A stretch of 11,206 nt of DNA, taken from assembly GCA_039029935.1 (NCBI GenBank), contig JBCCFC010000320.1, positions 1 to 11,206 of the forward strand, written 5' to 3'. The position numbers and the translations under genes were made by a program. Below are positions 1 to 7,135 of the stretch, piece by piece (the stretch's first letter is position 1; each line of letters starts with the position of its first letter). The notes below the pieces were generated by a model. The model had not been told where the DNA came from, searched no databases, and saw nothing but the letters and a program-made list of their open reading frames with translations. Origin of the DNA: G039029935 sp039029935 (GTDB lineage: Bacteria; Chloroflexota; Anaerolineae; Caldilineales; Caldilineaceae).

Positions 1-115
1 CAGGTAGCCAACCTGCGATACATTCCTTTGTCCTTGAAGGGGAAAGTGAACGCCAGTATCACAGATTGATTATCTGTGGCGCAGGTAGCCAACCTGCGAT
101 ACATTCCTTTGTCCT
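1..115. repeat. 34-bp direct repeat, 81-bp period, with hairpins
   Basis: An identical 34-base segment occurs at 1-34 and 82-115, offset by exactly 81 bases. Copy 1 may extend past the window edge. Two neat hairpins lie in the second unit: a 7-bp stem 60-66/72-78 with a 5-base loop, and a 7-bp stem 80-86/92-98 with a 5-base loop, separated by one base. The array lies just downstream of the last gene of the minus-strand block, so it could end or stabilise the transcript. No T-tract follows the stems, so a classical intrinsic terminator is not supported. Read on the minus strand, one frame stays open from an ATG at 104 to the window edge, and 81 bases equals 27 codons. A repeated peptide is therefore possible, but a non-coding palindromic repeat is more likely. 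Confidence 0.85.
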
Positions 116-142
116 ATGTACACAATAGCTGTTTTAAAATCT

Positions 143-1240
143 TTAATGATAGGACGCAATAATAGATTCTAGGTTGGAGACAATGTATTCAATCTGCTCC
201 TGACTCAGCCCCGGCCATGAAGGTAGATTGATACCTCTGCGTCCGATAGATTCTGCAACTTTATGTCTTTCATAGCGCGTTGCATACATCGGCATCGTAT
301 GTACTGGGTAGAATACCGGACGCGTCTCAATGCCAACCTCGGCCAAATCTTGGATCATATCATCTCGTTTGCTATCTTCAACAAGAATGGAATACATCCA
401 GTAACTATGGTAGACATCCTCGTTCGCAGGTTGATGCGTTTCAACCGGGAGGTCTGCCAACAACACATCATACTTCTGAGCGAGTACCAATTTTCGTTCA
501 ACAATATGGTCTGCCTGCTCAAGTTGCGCAAGACCAATGGCGGCACAGATATTGGTCATCCGATAATTGAATCCGATAATATCGTGCCAATAGGTACGAT
601 ACTTTGCCAACCCTTGCCCTCGTAGCCGTCGAATCCGGTCATGGAGGGTGCCATCGTTGGTGATGACCATCCCTCCTTCACCTGTGGTAATCGTCTTATT
701 GCCATAGAAGCTAAATGTGCCTACATCACCAAATGTCCCCACATGTTTGTCTTGGTAGTGGCTTGCAAACGCTTCCGCACAATCCTCAACGACAAACAGA
801 TTGTGTTCTTTAGAGATCGACATAATCTCGTTCATGTTGGCTGGGTGTCCATAAAGATGTACTACCATAATGGCGCGTGTCCGTGGTGTAATCTTGCGAC
901 GGATGTCTTCCGGGTCGATTTGCCATGAGTCGCGACAAGAGTCAACAAAGACAGGCGTGGCCCCAACAACGACGATTGGATTGACCGAGGCAATATAGGT
1001 CAATGTGGGAACAATGACTTCATCACCGGGGCCAATACCCAAAGCGAGTAGGGCCAAATGAATGGCGACCGTACCATTACAAACAGGGACGGCATATTTT
1101 ACGCCTGTATACTCGGCAAACCTTTCTTGGAATAGTGGGACATACTTGCCACGCGAGGATATCCACGTTGTATCCAGACAATCATTGACGTACTTTTTTT
1201 CGTTGCCGAGTAGCTCAGGCTGATAGATTGGTATTCGCAT
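143..1240 (-). CDS. DegT/DnrJ/EryC1/StrS aminotransferase, GDP-perosamine synthase-like
   Basis: PLP-dependent sugar aminotransferase of about 365 residues, the usual length for this family. It probably converts GDP-4-keto-6-deoxy-D-mannose to GDP-perosamine, using glutamate as amino donor. Counted from the ATG at 1240, the PLP lysine is about K182 in FYGNKTITTGEGG, and the PLP-contacting aspartate is about D153 in VVEDCAEA. The N-terminal block GNEKKYVNDCLDTTWISSRG and the HLYGHP segment are typical of perosamine synthases. The lysine is present, so it is not a ColD-type dehydratase, which has histidine there. I chose the ATG at 1240 because perosamine synthases begin with MxIPxxxP; an upstream ATG at 1264 would add eight residues and has no visible Shine-Dalgarno. 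The start overlaps the end of the upstream ligase gene by 26 bases. The substrate is inferred from family resemblance; another NDP-4-ketosugar is possible. Confidence 0.9.
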   Translation of the reverse strand: MRIPIYQPELLGNEKKYVNDCLDTTWISSRGKYVPLFQERFAEYTGVKYAVPVCNGTVAIHLALLALGIGPGDEVIVPTLTYIASVNPIVVVGATPVFVDSCRDSWQIDPEDIRRKITPRTRAIMVVHLYGHPANMNEIMSISKEHNLFVVEDCAEAFASHYQDKHVGTFGDVGTFSFYGNKTITTGEGGMVITNDGTLHDRIRRLRGQGLAKYRTYWHDIIGFNYRMTNICAAIGLAQLEQADHIVERKLVLAQKYDVLLADLPVETHQPANEDVYHSYWMYSILVEDSKRDDMIQDLAEVGIETRPVFYPVHTMPMYATRYERHKVAESIGRRGINLPSWPGLSQEQIEYIVSNLESIIASYH

Positions 1241-2585
1241 AATGTTTCTTTTTTTTATGGGCATTCAAAAACAGGCCAAATAATACTGCAAAGAAATACC
1301 AAAAGACGATATTGGTTTTGGACCCCATTGCCACCGTATCCAACAATCCATAACTCATTTGCGCAATCAGTGCCATGATGAATCCACATCCCCAAGCGCG
1401 ATTGGCGGTACTCACATTTTGTCGAATCAGCGAGATCGAAGCGACCAGCCCACTTAGATACAGTGCAAGGAGAACTGCCATGCCCAGCAGACCAAAGTCT
1501 AGCCCAGCTTGCATGAAAATGTTGTGTGCGTGAGCAATGTCATAGCTGGGTGTTATTGTGATTGGGTAAAGGATACGGACAAGCTCACGGAATGTCCCTA
1601 ACCCCATACCTGTCACTGAGAAATCATGGAGTGCAGCAATCGCATAGGTCCAGATTTCAACCCGAAATTGCTGGAGTGTATGGCTCGTGAGTCCAGCAGG
1701 TGTGACTCGCAAGAAATCAATCGCCAACTCTGTGATTTGTCCTAATATACCTTCTTGTGTGACAAACACACCAATCAGGCCAAAGGTTAGGATGAGCGCA
1801 ACGACAGCCCGAGATCGCCAATGATAAACAGAAAGGATCACGAGCAGGCAAAGGAGGCTGAACGCAAACGCCAAAATACCACTGCGTGATTGGGTTAAGA
1901 GAAACGTGATGCTCATAATGCCCGTCGCCAAGGTTATCAGCCAAAATTGGCTTGACCGCCATAAGATAGCCCATCGGGTGAAGAAAATAGAGGCGAGGAG
2001 AAATCCGCAACAGTGTGGCAGGATATAGAGCAATGTGCCTGCCACCTGATTGGGATGAAACCCGCTTTCGGCTCCTTGGAAAATACCAACCAAGACCGAA
2101 GGGATGCGTGAAAGAATTGGACGCAATACACCAATTTTGTAAAGCCAGTTCATGCCCAAAGGCGCCACAAGGGCAAGCCCAACGCCGATCAGAATCAACC
2201 CACTGATGGCGAGTTGTCGCAAACGGTGATGATTTGCACCATACGTAACGATTGTGCTGAATGCAGCCCCATTCCAGAGCAAAATCATTGCTCTTGGAAG
2301 TGTATAAATGGGGCGCAAGGTGGGTGGCGATGCCCAGATGGAGAGCGGAATGAGGAACACAAAAAAGAGAATGAGCAGCAGATCAACTGGAGTTGGTTGG
2401 AACCAAACTCCTATTGTCACTCGGCGGACAACCCACGTGCAGGCAAGCATTGCAAGTGCAACGACTGTCATCCACGACAGGTCCATCAAATAAAGTATTG
2501 GGACACTGCCAACCAGCAAAATGCACTCAAGCAGAAAGCCAGCCCAGATGCGTTTTGATAGGTTTCTTGCTCCGACATCAATCAA
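1215..2585 (-). CDS. O-antigen ligase / Wzy polymerase-like membrane protein
   Basis: Polytopic inner-membrane protein of 456 residues with about ten to twelve hydrophobic segments. It matches the Wzy_C/WaaL family (PF04932), which polymerises or ligates undecaprenyl-linked glycans on the periplasmic side. Visible family features are TQSRSG (R234) at the end of a membrane helix, a long loop of about residues 275-350 with QFRVEIW (R308), the GMGLGTF motif near 327, and AHAHNIF (H352, H354) followed by a DFGLLG membrane segment. These arginines and the histidine are the positions usually held important in WaaL and Wzy. The start is TTG, supported by AAGGAAG five bases upstream, and it overlaps the stop of the TPR gene. 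The C-terminus is basic (KKKK) and is encoded across an A8 run. Sequence alone cannot separate polymerase from ligase; as the only such protein next to a Wzx, polymerase is plausible. Confidence 0.87.
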   Translation of the reverse strand: MIDVGARNLSKRIWAGFLLECILLVGSVPILYLMDLSWMTVVALAMLACTWVVRRVTIGVWFQPTPVDLLLILFFVFLIPLSIWASPPTLRPIYTLPRAMILLWNGAAFSTIVTYGANHHRLRQLAISGLILIGVGLALVAPLGMNWLYKIGVLRPILSRIPSVLVGIFQGAESGFHPNQVAGTLLYILPHCCGFLLASIFFTRWAILWRSSQFWLITLATGIMSITFLLTQSRSGILAFAFSLLCLLVILSVYHWRSRAVVALILTFGLIGVFVTQEGILGQITELAIDFLRVTPAGLTSHTLQQFRVEIWTYAIAALHDFSVTGMGLGTFRELVRILYPITITPSYDIAHAHNIFMQAGLDFGLLGMAVLLALYLSGLVASISLIRQNVSTANRAWGCGFIMALIAQMSYGLLDTVAMGSKTNIVFWYFFAVLFGLFLNAHKKKKHYANTNLSA

Positions 2586-3693
2586 GGCGGCTTCCTTGTT
2601 CTATCTTTTGCATCTTTTGCAAAACTGCATCATAGAGCGGTTGATTTTCTGGGATAAGCGTCAATGACGCTTGATAGTATGTCATCGCCTGTTCCCATTG
2701 TCCTGTCTCAACATGGATGTCACCTAAACTAATGGAAGCATCGGGTCTTTTTGGGTTAATTTGTTGCGCTTTTAATAAAAATTTTTCTGCCGCTTCAAAG
2801 TTTTGATGAATTTCCCATGTTAAGCGTCCCACATACAAATTAGCACCATAGTGTGTTGGGAATACAGATAAAGACTTTTGAAATTTATGTAATGCCTTGT
2901 TTGATTGATTTTCGTGTAAGAGGACTGTGCCATATAGATAATACGATCTATACAAATTCGGACCACCATTATCAAACCGGAAATCATTGAACTGAATCGC
3001 CTGGTATAATTCATGCCCCACAATATTCCAGTCAGGTGGGTCGGCTTGTCGCGCTACCAAAATTGCGTACCCATAATAGGCGTCACTCACACCGCTGAGG
3101 GTAAACTTCGCCATTGTATCAACCATGTTAATTGCTTGTTGATAATAGGCAATCGCCTCATCGTTTCTACCCATTTTTTGCAAAACCAGACCCTGAAAAT
3201 AGATGGCATCCGCATTAGAGGTGTCTATCTCGGCAACACGTTGTGCTATCAACTGTGTGTAGTATAAATCTTGCGCTTGTATCGCTGGGGAATTTTGATG
3301 CAGCCAACTAATCCAAGCCATTAAGCGCTCGGTGACACAAGACTTCTCACGATGACTGTTTAAACGGTTCCATCGAAAATGATCTTCAATTTCACCCTGA
3401 TGCCATTGAATACTCGATAGAATTTCGGCAACCATCAGTGAGCAAAACGCACTATCCCACATTTCCCCTGCAAACTGAGCCGCAATCACCTCTGACCGGG
3501 GCAATGAGTTTGTCTCAATATCTGTCATCGCTGAAACCAAGATCATTGTTTGATGACTAAGGTCAATCATTTGTCTATTTTTTATGAGAGGATTGATGAA
3601 TAATACACCTGCCAAAAGTAAACAGAGAAAACATGAGAGACCTATACTAATCCGAAGTAGGTTCGCTTGTATACGCCAGGTGACGTGACTCAT
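2578..3693 (-). CDS. Membrane-anchored tetratricopeptide-repeat protein
   Basis: This 371-residue protein has a short cytoplasmic N-terminus, one hydrophobic segment at about residues 13-34, and a long soluble remainder that is probably periplasmic. TPR-like helical pairs are visible at about 161-190 (AIYFQGLVLQKMGRNDEAIAYY), 247-280, 282-315 and 316-350 (SLGDIHVETGQWEQAMTYY). The middle region (about 50-140) is not recognised. A good Shine-Dalgarno (GAGGGAAG) precedes the ATG, and 21 bases separate it from the DUF115 gene. It overlaps the downstream ligase/Wzy-like gene by 8 bases. Related O-antigen ligase-family proteins often carry TPRs on the same chain, so this may be the detached TPR partner of that enzyme, serving as scaffold or chain-length factor. 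The TPR call is solid; the role is inferred from position. Confidence 0.8.
   Translation of the reverse strand: MSHVTWRIQANLLRISIGLSCFLCLLLAGVLFINPLIKNRQMIDLSHQTMILVSAMTDIETNSLPRSEVIAAQFAGEMWDSAFCSLMVAEILSSIQWHQGEIEDHFRWNRLNSHREKSCVTERLMAWISWLHQNSPAIQAQDLYYTQLIAQRVAEIDTSNADAIYFQGLVLQKMGRNDEAIAYYQQAINMVDTMAKFTLSGVSDAYYGYAILVARQADPPDWNIVGHELYQAIQFNDFRFDNGGPNLYRSYYLYGTVLLHENQSNKALHKFQKSLSVFPTHYGANLYVGRLTWEIHQNFEAAEKFLLKAQQINPKRPDASISLGDIHVETGQWEQAMTYYQASLTLIPENQPLYDAVLQKMQKIEQGSRLD
2591..2597 (-). promoter_or_regulatory. Ribosome binding site for the TTG-started ligase gene
   Basis: On the minus strand AAGGAAG sits five bases before the TTG at 2585-2583, inside the last codons of the TPR gene. 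It decides the start: the next in-frame ATG is at residue 34, beyond the first hydrophobic segment. The TPR stop (TGA, 2580-2578) lies within the first codons of the ligase gene, so translation is probably coupled. Confidence 0.7.
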
Positions 3694-3714
3694 GTTCTTC
3701 CCTCAGATAATGGA

Positions 3715-4494
3715 CTATAACGAAATAAATTCTTCTAAATCCATACGCTCAAAAGTTTCTAGTTTGCCACCGACTGTGCAATTGTACATTTTTCTCCCAA
3801 CCGCATCGTTGATATCCCTTGCCAAGGCATAGGCTTTCTCGCTGCCTTCTAAATCGGGTAATTGCCATTGAACGCCTCCGGCAAAATAGTTTGGATCAAA
3901 GTGGTTGGGGTCTGTCTCTTTGGACGTAACCGTTTTATCGGCTGGTCCCTTTGTCGCAAAACTGTGATCACAGCCTACCAATGCAACCTTGCTAAACCCC
4001 ATGTGATAGGCGAACTGCATCGCCACAAATGTCACTGTGTAGCCCACACAGACACTACCAGAACAATCTCGCGCAAACCCTAGCGATGGATACATATGTA
4101 GGTAGGAAATATTGGGACGACGCCTGACATGTTTTGTGGCTGATTTATTCAGAAATAGTGGAATTTCTGTTTCATTATAAAATTGGGCATTTTGTTCGAG
4201 AACAAAAGGGTTGACCGCAACAATGCAGGATGGGCGAAACGCTGATTTATCAAATAGAAGGTTGATCTTGTTGAGGCCGAAGGTAAAAATACCATCCAGC
4301 ATATCTAAAGGTGTCTCTAATAGACTGGGGCCATTGCAAACAATAACCGCTTTTTCACCCAAATAGCGATTTTTCCACTGTTTGATGATTCCCCGAGAAC
4401 GCCATGATTCTGGCTGTATGTCCCAAAGGAATCTTGATGCAAGCATTCTCACCCCGGACTCATAGGGATTCAATGTTTCAGAATTTCCAGACAT
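3715..4494 (-). CDS. DUF115 / MptE-like protein, candidate sugar-acid transferase
   Basis: A 259-residue soluble protein of the DUF115 group (PF01973, often named 6-hydroxymethylpterin diphosphokinase MptE-like). The nucleotide-binding motif is AVIVCNGPSL (about 49-58). NPFVLEQNAQF (95-105), a GYTVTFVAMQFAYHMGF helix (151-167), VALVGCDHSF (170-179), DPNHFDPNYF (195-204) and a C-terminal NCTVGGKLETF (238-248) complete the typical pattern. DUF115 is also the core of Maf flagellin glycosyltransferases, which use CMP-nonulosonic acids, and the CNGPSL motif resembles that of GT42 sialyltransferases. Because the gene lies directly after a CMP-sugar synthetase gene, a role in transferring a CMP-activated sugar acid is more plausible than pterin metabolism; this is inference. 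The start has a clear AGGGAG site that overlaps the stop of the dehydrogenase gene, with a 12-base gap between the two genes. Confidence 0.75.
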   Translation of the reverse strand: MSGNSETLNPYESGVRMLASRFLWDIQPESWRSRGIIKQWKNRYLGEKAVIVCNGPSLLETPLDMLDGIFTFGLNKINLLFDKSAFRPSCIVAVNPFVLEQNAQFYNETEIPLFLNKSATKHVRRRPNISYLHMYPSLGFARDCSGSVCVGYTVTFVAMQFAYHMGFSKVALVGCDHSFATKGPADKTVTSKETDPNHFDPNYFAGGVQWQLPDLEGSEKAYALARDINDAVGRKMYNCTVGGKLETFERMDLEEFISL

Positions 4495-4506
4495 TGCTAT
4501 CGCTCC

Positions 4507-5490
4507 CTACTCATCTGTCTCAATTAACTCTGTCTCAATTAGGTTTGCTTCGATACCCAATCCATCAAATAAATTTTGGATTGAACGTATATTCACACGC
4601 AGGACAGCGTCCTTGGTATTGGAACTATTATGTGTACCAAATATACAGTTGTCGAATTGATGCAAAACATTGTCTATAGGTAATGGCTCCGTTTCAAAAA
4701 CGTCCAAACCCGCCCCTGCTACCTTGCCATTTTGTAACGCTTGTACCAAGGCCGTTTCGTCAATCAGAGGACCACGCGCCACATTGATGAGATGAACCCC
4801 TTCTTTCATGAGCATAAACTGCTCATGACTTAACAAGTGATGATTTTCGGCTGTTAATGCACACGACAGGACAATAAAATCTGCCGAATGGAGCAACGAG
4901 TTTAAGTCAACAAAGGGCATACCGCTTGTCTCCGAAAACTGGCTGTTTGGATAGGGGTCATAGCCAATGACATTCATGCCGAGAGCCATCCCTCGTTGCA
5001 CAATGGCCTGACCGATGCTGCCCACACCAATCACACCCAATGTCTTGCCACGTAGCGTGATCCCCGGATGTTTCAGCCACCCACCGGAACGAACAGATTC
5101 ATTGAGTTTATGGAGTTGCCGCGCCAACAGGATAAGATACCCTGTGGCGACATCAGCCACTTCATCAGAAAAGGCCGCAGGTGTATTATAAACAGGAATG
5201 CCAAACCGTTTTGCTGCCTCAAGGTCAATCCCATCAACGCCAATGCCCCATTTGGCCACAACTTTCAAACGATGAGCAGCACCCTTTGCCAGCACCTTTT
5301 CAGTAAACTCATCATCGCCAGCAATCACACCATCATACTGGTCGATGATCGCTAATAAGTCGGCCTCGTCCATCTGTTGTTTCCCATTCAAGGATGGCGC
5401 ATCGACTTGCACATCGTAGGTTGCAAACAAATCTCGGTACAGTTCGAGTGTTCGTTGTAAATGCTCACACAGAATTAAAACTTGAACCAT
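4507..5490 (-). CDS. D-isomer-specific 2-hydroxyacid dehydrogenase (SerA-like)
   Basis: NAD-dependent 2-hydroxyacid dehydrogenase of 327 residues, resembling the catalytic and nucleotide-binding domains of phosphoglycerate dehydrogenase without the ACT domain. The Rossmann motif is GVIGVGSIGQA (152-162). D178 in GYDPY is the acidic residue that favours NAD over NADP. The catalytic set is visible: R239 (NVARGPLIDE), E268 (DVFETEPLP) and H287 (GTHNSSNT). The histidine context departs from the common PHIAGxT. The start forms a TAATG junction with the stop of the cytidylyltransferase gene, with GAAGGGA seven bases upstream, so the two are probably translationally coupled. Serine biosynthesis is unlikely here; oxidation or reduction of a sugar acid or its precursor is a better guess. 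The C-terminus carries a five-residue duplication (LIETE, LIETD). Confidence 0.85.
   Translation of the reverse strand: MVQVLILCEHLQRTLELYRDLFATYDVQVDAPSLNGKQQMDEADLLAIIDQYDGVIAGDDEFTEKVLAKGAAHRLKVVAKWGIGVDGIDLEAAKRFGIPVYNTPAAFSDEVADVATGYLILLARQLHKLNESVRSGGWLKHPGITLRGKTLGVIGVGSIGQAIVQRGMALGMNVIGYDPYPNSQFSETSGMPFVDLNSLLHSADFIVLSCALTAENHHLLSHEQFMLMKEGVHLINVARGPLIDETALVQALQNGKVAGAGLDVFETEPLPIDNVLHQFDNCIFGTHNSSNTKDAVLRVNIRSIQNLFDGLGIEANLIETELIETDE
4514..4541. repeat. Short in-frame tandem duplication, 15-bp period
   Basis: Thirteen identical bases occur at 4514-4526 and 4529-4541. The 15-base period adds exactly five codons (LIETE then LIETD) near the C-terminus of the hydroxyacid dehydrogenase. 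It looks like a slippage duplication and keeps the reading frame. Confidence 0.75.
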
Positions 5491-6173
5491 TAAACAATCC
5501 CTTCTCGTACTTTGTAGAGCAATTCTGCGATTTGGAAATCAATTTCCTCGTCCACATCAACAGCTTCACTTGCATCAATTTCATGCATGAGCGGTCGCAA
5601 CCCAATCCGATTGTGCCGCTGTTCCAATATCTCACGCGTAAAGACATAAAGGCATGAGTTTTCCTCATAAATTGGTGGTAAGTCCTGCGTACGCAACAGG
5701 ATGGCTGGGTTATGATTGACCGCACGCCCCAAGCTATCCCACAGACGCGTTTGCAAGCGCGTGACAGAAAAAAGCGAGTCGTACATCGGATAGGTATCCA
5801 AAAACCGTTGGATGCTCGCTGTGACACTTTCCGCTGTTAAAAGCGGATTTGTACTATGTGTCTGCAAATAGAAATCAGCATCAATTTGTTTGACCGTATT
5901 GAGCAAGACATCATTCATCGGCGTTGCACCATCTCTTAGGTGTACGGGGCGTTCAAGGATAAGCACTCGCGGAAAATGCTCGGCTGCATCTTGCATAATG
6001 GTTGGGCTGTCCGTATCAATCACAATTTGAGAAATCAATGGTGAACTCTCTAAAACAGTCATGATACGGTGATAAAGCGGTTTTCCCGCAAATGCACGAT
6101 AATTTTTGCCAATAACACGCTCGCTATTATGGCGCATTGGAACAATTGCAACAATTTTGTTTTTTTCTTCCAT
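5490..6173 (-). CDS. Acylneuraminate cytidylyltransferase family (NeuA-like) CMP-sugar synthetase
   Basis: A 227-residue enzyme of the GT-A-like nucleotidyltransferase fold that activates sugar acids (sialic, legionaminic, pseudaminic, Kdo-like) with CTP to give a CMP-sugar and pyrophosphate. The N-terminal CTP-binding motif is VPMRHNSERVIGKNYRAFAGKPL-like (11-33), with R14 and N24 as the expected catalytic residues. FYLQTHSTNPLL (101-112) stands where most relatives have LQPTSPL. The metal-binding pair is D206 and D208 in VDVDEEIDF. Length is close to that of bacterial NeuA. It ends in a TAATG junction with the hydroxyacid dehydrogenase gene. The motif differs from the classic RxGSK form (N for G, R for K), so the substrate need not be sialic acid. 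No sialate synthase is in the window, so the sugar cannot be named. The upstream ribosome site is weak; 24 bases separate it from the FkbM gene. Confidence 0.87.
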   Translation of the reverse strand: MEEKNKIVAIVPMRHNSERVIGKNYRAFAGKPLYHRIMTVLESSPLISQIVIDTDSPTIMQDAAEHFPRVLILERPVHLRDGATPMNDVLLNTVKQIDADFYLQTHSTNPLLTAESVTASIQRFLDTYPMYDSLFSVTRLQTRLWDSLGRAVNHNPAILLRTQDLPPIYEENSCLYVFTREILEQRHNRIGLRPLMHEIDASEAVDVDEEIDFQIAELLYKVREGIV

Positions 6174-6197
6174 AATTAATTCTATTAAAGATCAAAT

Positions 6198-7130
6198 CTA
6201 AATATATTTTTTCTGATAAGTTTGGATTGCATCAAGAAATTCGGAATGCTTCTTGTCATGAACGGCGATTAGATCTGTTTGTATATTGCCCAATCGATGC
6301 TTTTTTATTTTATTGATGACCGTCAGAGGATCATCCTTCATGATCATTTCATATGCTTGACGACCTGTTGATAGCTGTACCGTATCCATGTATTCCATAC
6401 CCAATTCTTCAAATAAATGAACGGAATCCATTTCTTTTGCAAACACAACATATGTCGTGTCGTATATTGTGTATCCGTGTGTAGATAATATATCTAACAC
6501 ACTCGTTTCCCCTGACCATTCAATGTAGATAATATCAAGGCTTCCAGAAGACAATAATTGGCGAGAACCGTTTAACACCTGTTCCTCTGCGCCTTGAACA
6601 TCTATTTTGAGAAAGGTTGCTGACTGCATGAGTTGTTGATGATTGAACTCATGATCGAGGGTCGTTGTCTCAACAGTTAAGAATTTTTGTTCATCTGTCC
6701 CTTTGCGTTTCCAAAGGTCAAATACGAGATATTTGAGTCTGTTCTTGATCCGTTGGGTCAGTGTTAAAGAAGAGAGCAGAGAACCAAGGGACGAATACCC
6801 GACATAATCTTCCCACCCTGTTTCGTTGCCTTGTACTGTCGCAGAAACAAAAAAGGTCGCTTGGGACTGCTCATCGCTAACCGCTTTCTTGATCAACCGA
6901 ACGGCACAATCACAATCCTTTGTATTCGCCTCGAAATATTGATGATTATTGGGAAAGGGTTCAAATCCAACCGCTTCCTCCAGAGAAGCAATCCATTTGT
7001 TCGACACTTCTTGTACCACATGACCTGCGGCTGCACCAACATCAATAAATAAAGATGGTCTTAAGTATTCTGCAATATCATACACACAATCTCTTTGTAA
7101 TTCGGGCATCAAATCAGTTAAGTGATTCAT
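6198..7130 (-). CDS. FkbM-family SAM-dependent methyltransferase (third of three)
   Basis: A 310-residue class I methyltransferase of the FkbM family, which usually O-methylates hydroxyl groups of sugars or secondary metabolites. Motif I for SAM is LFIDVGAAAGHV (27-38), the acidic end of strand 2 is GFEPFPNN (55-62), and the FkbM signatures TTLDHEF (156-162) and FLKIDVQGAEEQVLNG (173-188) are clear, followed by IIYIEW (200-205). The protein is longer than a minimal FkbM domain: it has an insertion at about 105-150 and a C-terminal tail of about 90 residues ending near LIAVHDKKHSEFLDAI. The ATG at 7130 is five bases after the stop of the preceding gene, with AAAGG about ten bases upstream. The target is probably a sugar of the cluster's glycan; the acceptor position is unknown. 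Confidence 0.9.
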   Translation of the reverse strand: MNHLTDLMPELQRDCVYDIAEYLRPSLFIDVGAAAGHVVQEVSNKWIASLEEAVGFEPFPNNHQYFEANTKDCDCAVRLIKKAVSDEQSQATFFVSATVQGNETGWEDYVGYSSLGSLLSSLTLTQRIKNRLKYLVFDLWKRKGTDEQKFLTVETTTLDHEFNHQQLMQSATFLKIDVQGAEEQVLNGSRQLLSSGSLDIIYIEWSGETSVLDILSTHGYTIYDTTYVVFAKEMDSVHLFEELGMEYMDTVQLSTGRQAYEMIMKDDPLTVINKIKKHRLGNIQTDLIAVHDKKHSEFLDAIQTYQKKYI

Positions 7131-7135
7131 GTTGA

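Noticed and set aside
80..98. Intrinsic terminator for the minus-strand operon
   Set aside because: The stem is good, but no T-tract follows it on the minus strand, and the stem is part of a repeated element.
1..115. Possible CRISPR array (two 34-base repeats with a 47-base interval)
   Set aside because: Only two copies are seen, the interval itself contains a hairpin, the period is a multiple of three, and no cas gene is present.
263..928. Plus-strand open frames opposite the aminotransferase gene, and similar ones elsewhere
   Set aside because: They are antisense to well-supported genes, show no family motifs, and have low-complexity or atypical composition.
1241..1264. Upstream ATG at 1264 for the aminotransferase
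   Set aside because: It has no ribosome site, and the eight added residues (rich in lysine because of the A-run) precede the conserved MRIPIYQP start.
3715..4494. Folate/pterin role for the MptE-like protein
   Set aside because: The family name comes from an archaeal relative; the neighbours are glycan and CMP-sugar genes, with no pterin genes in the window.
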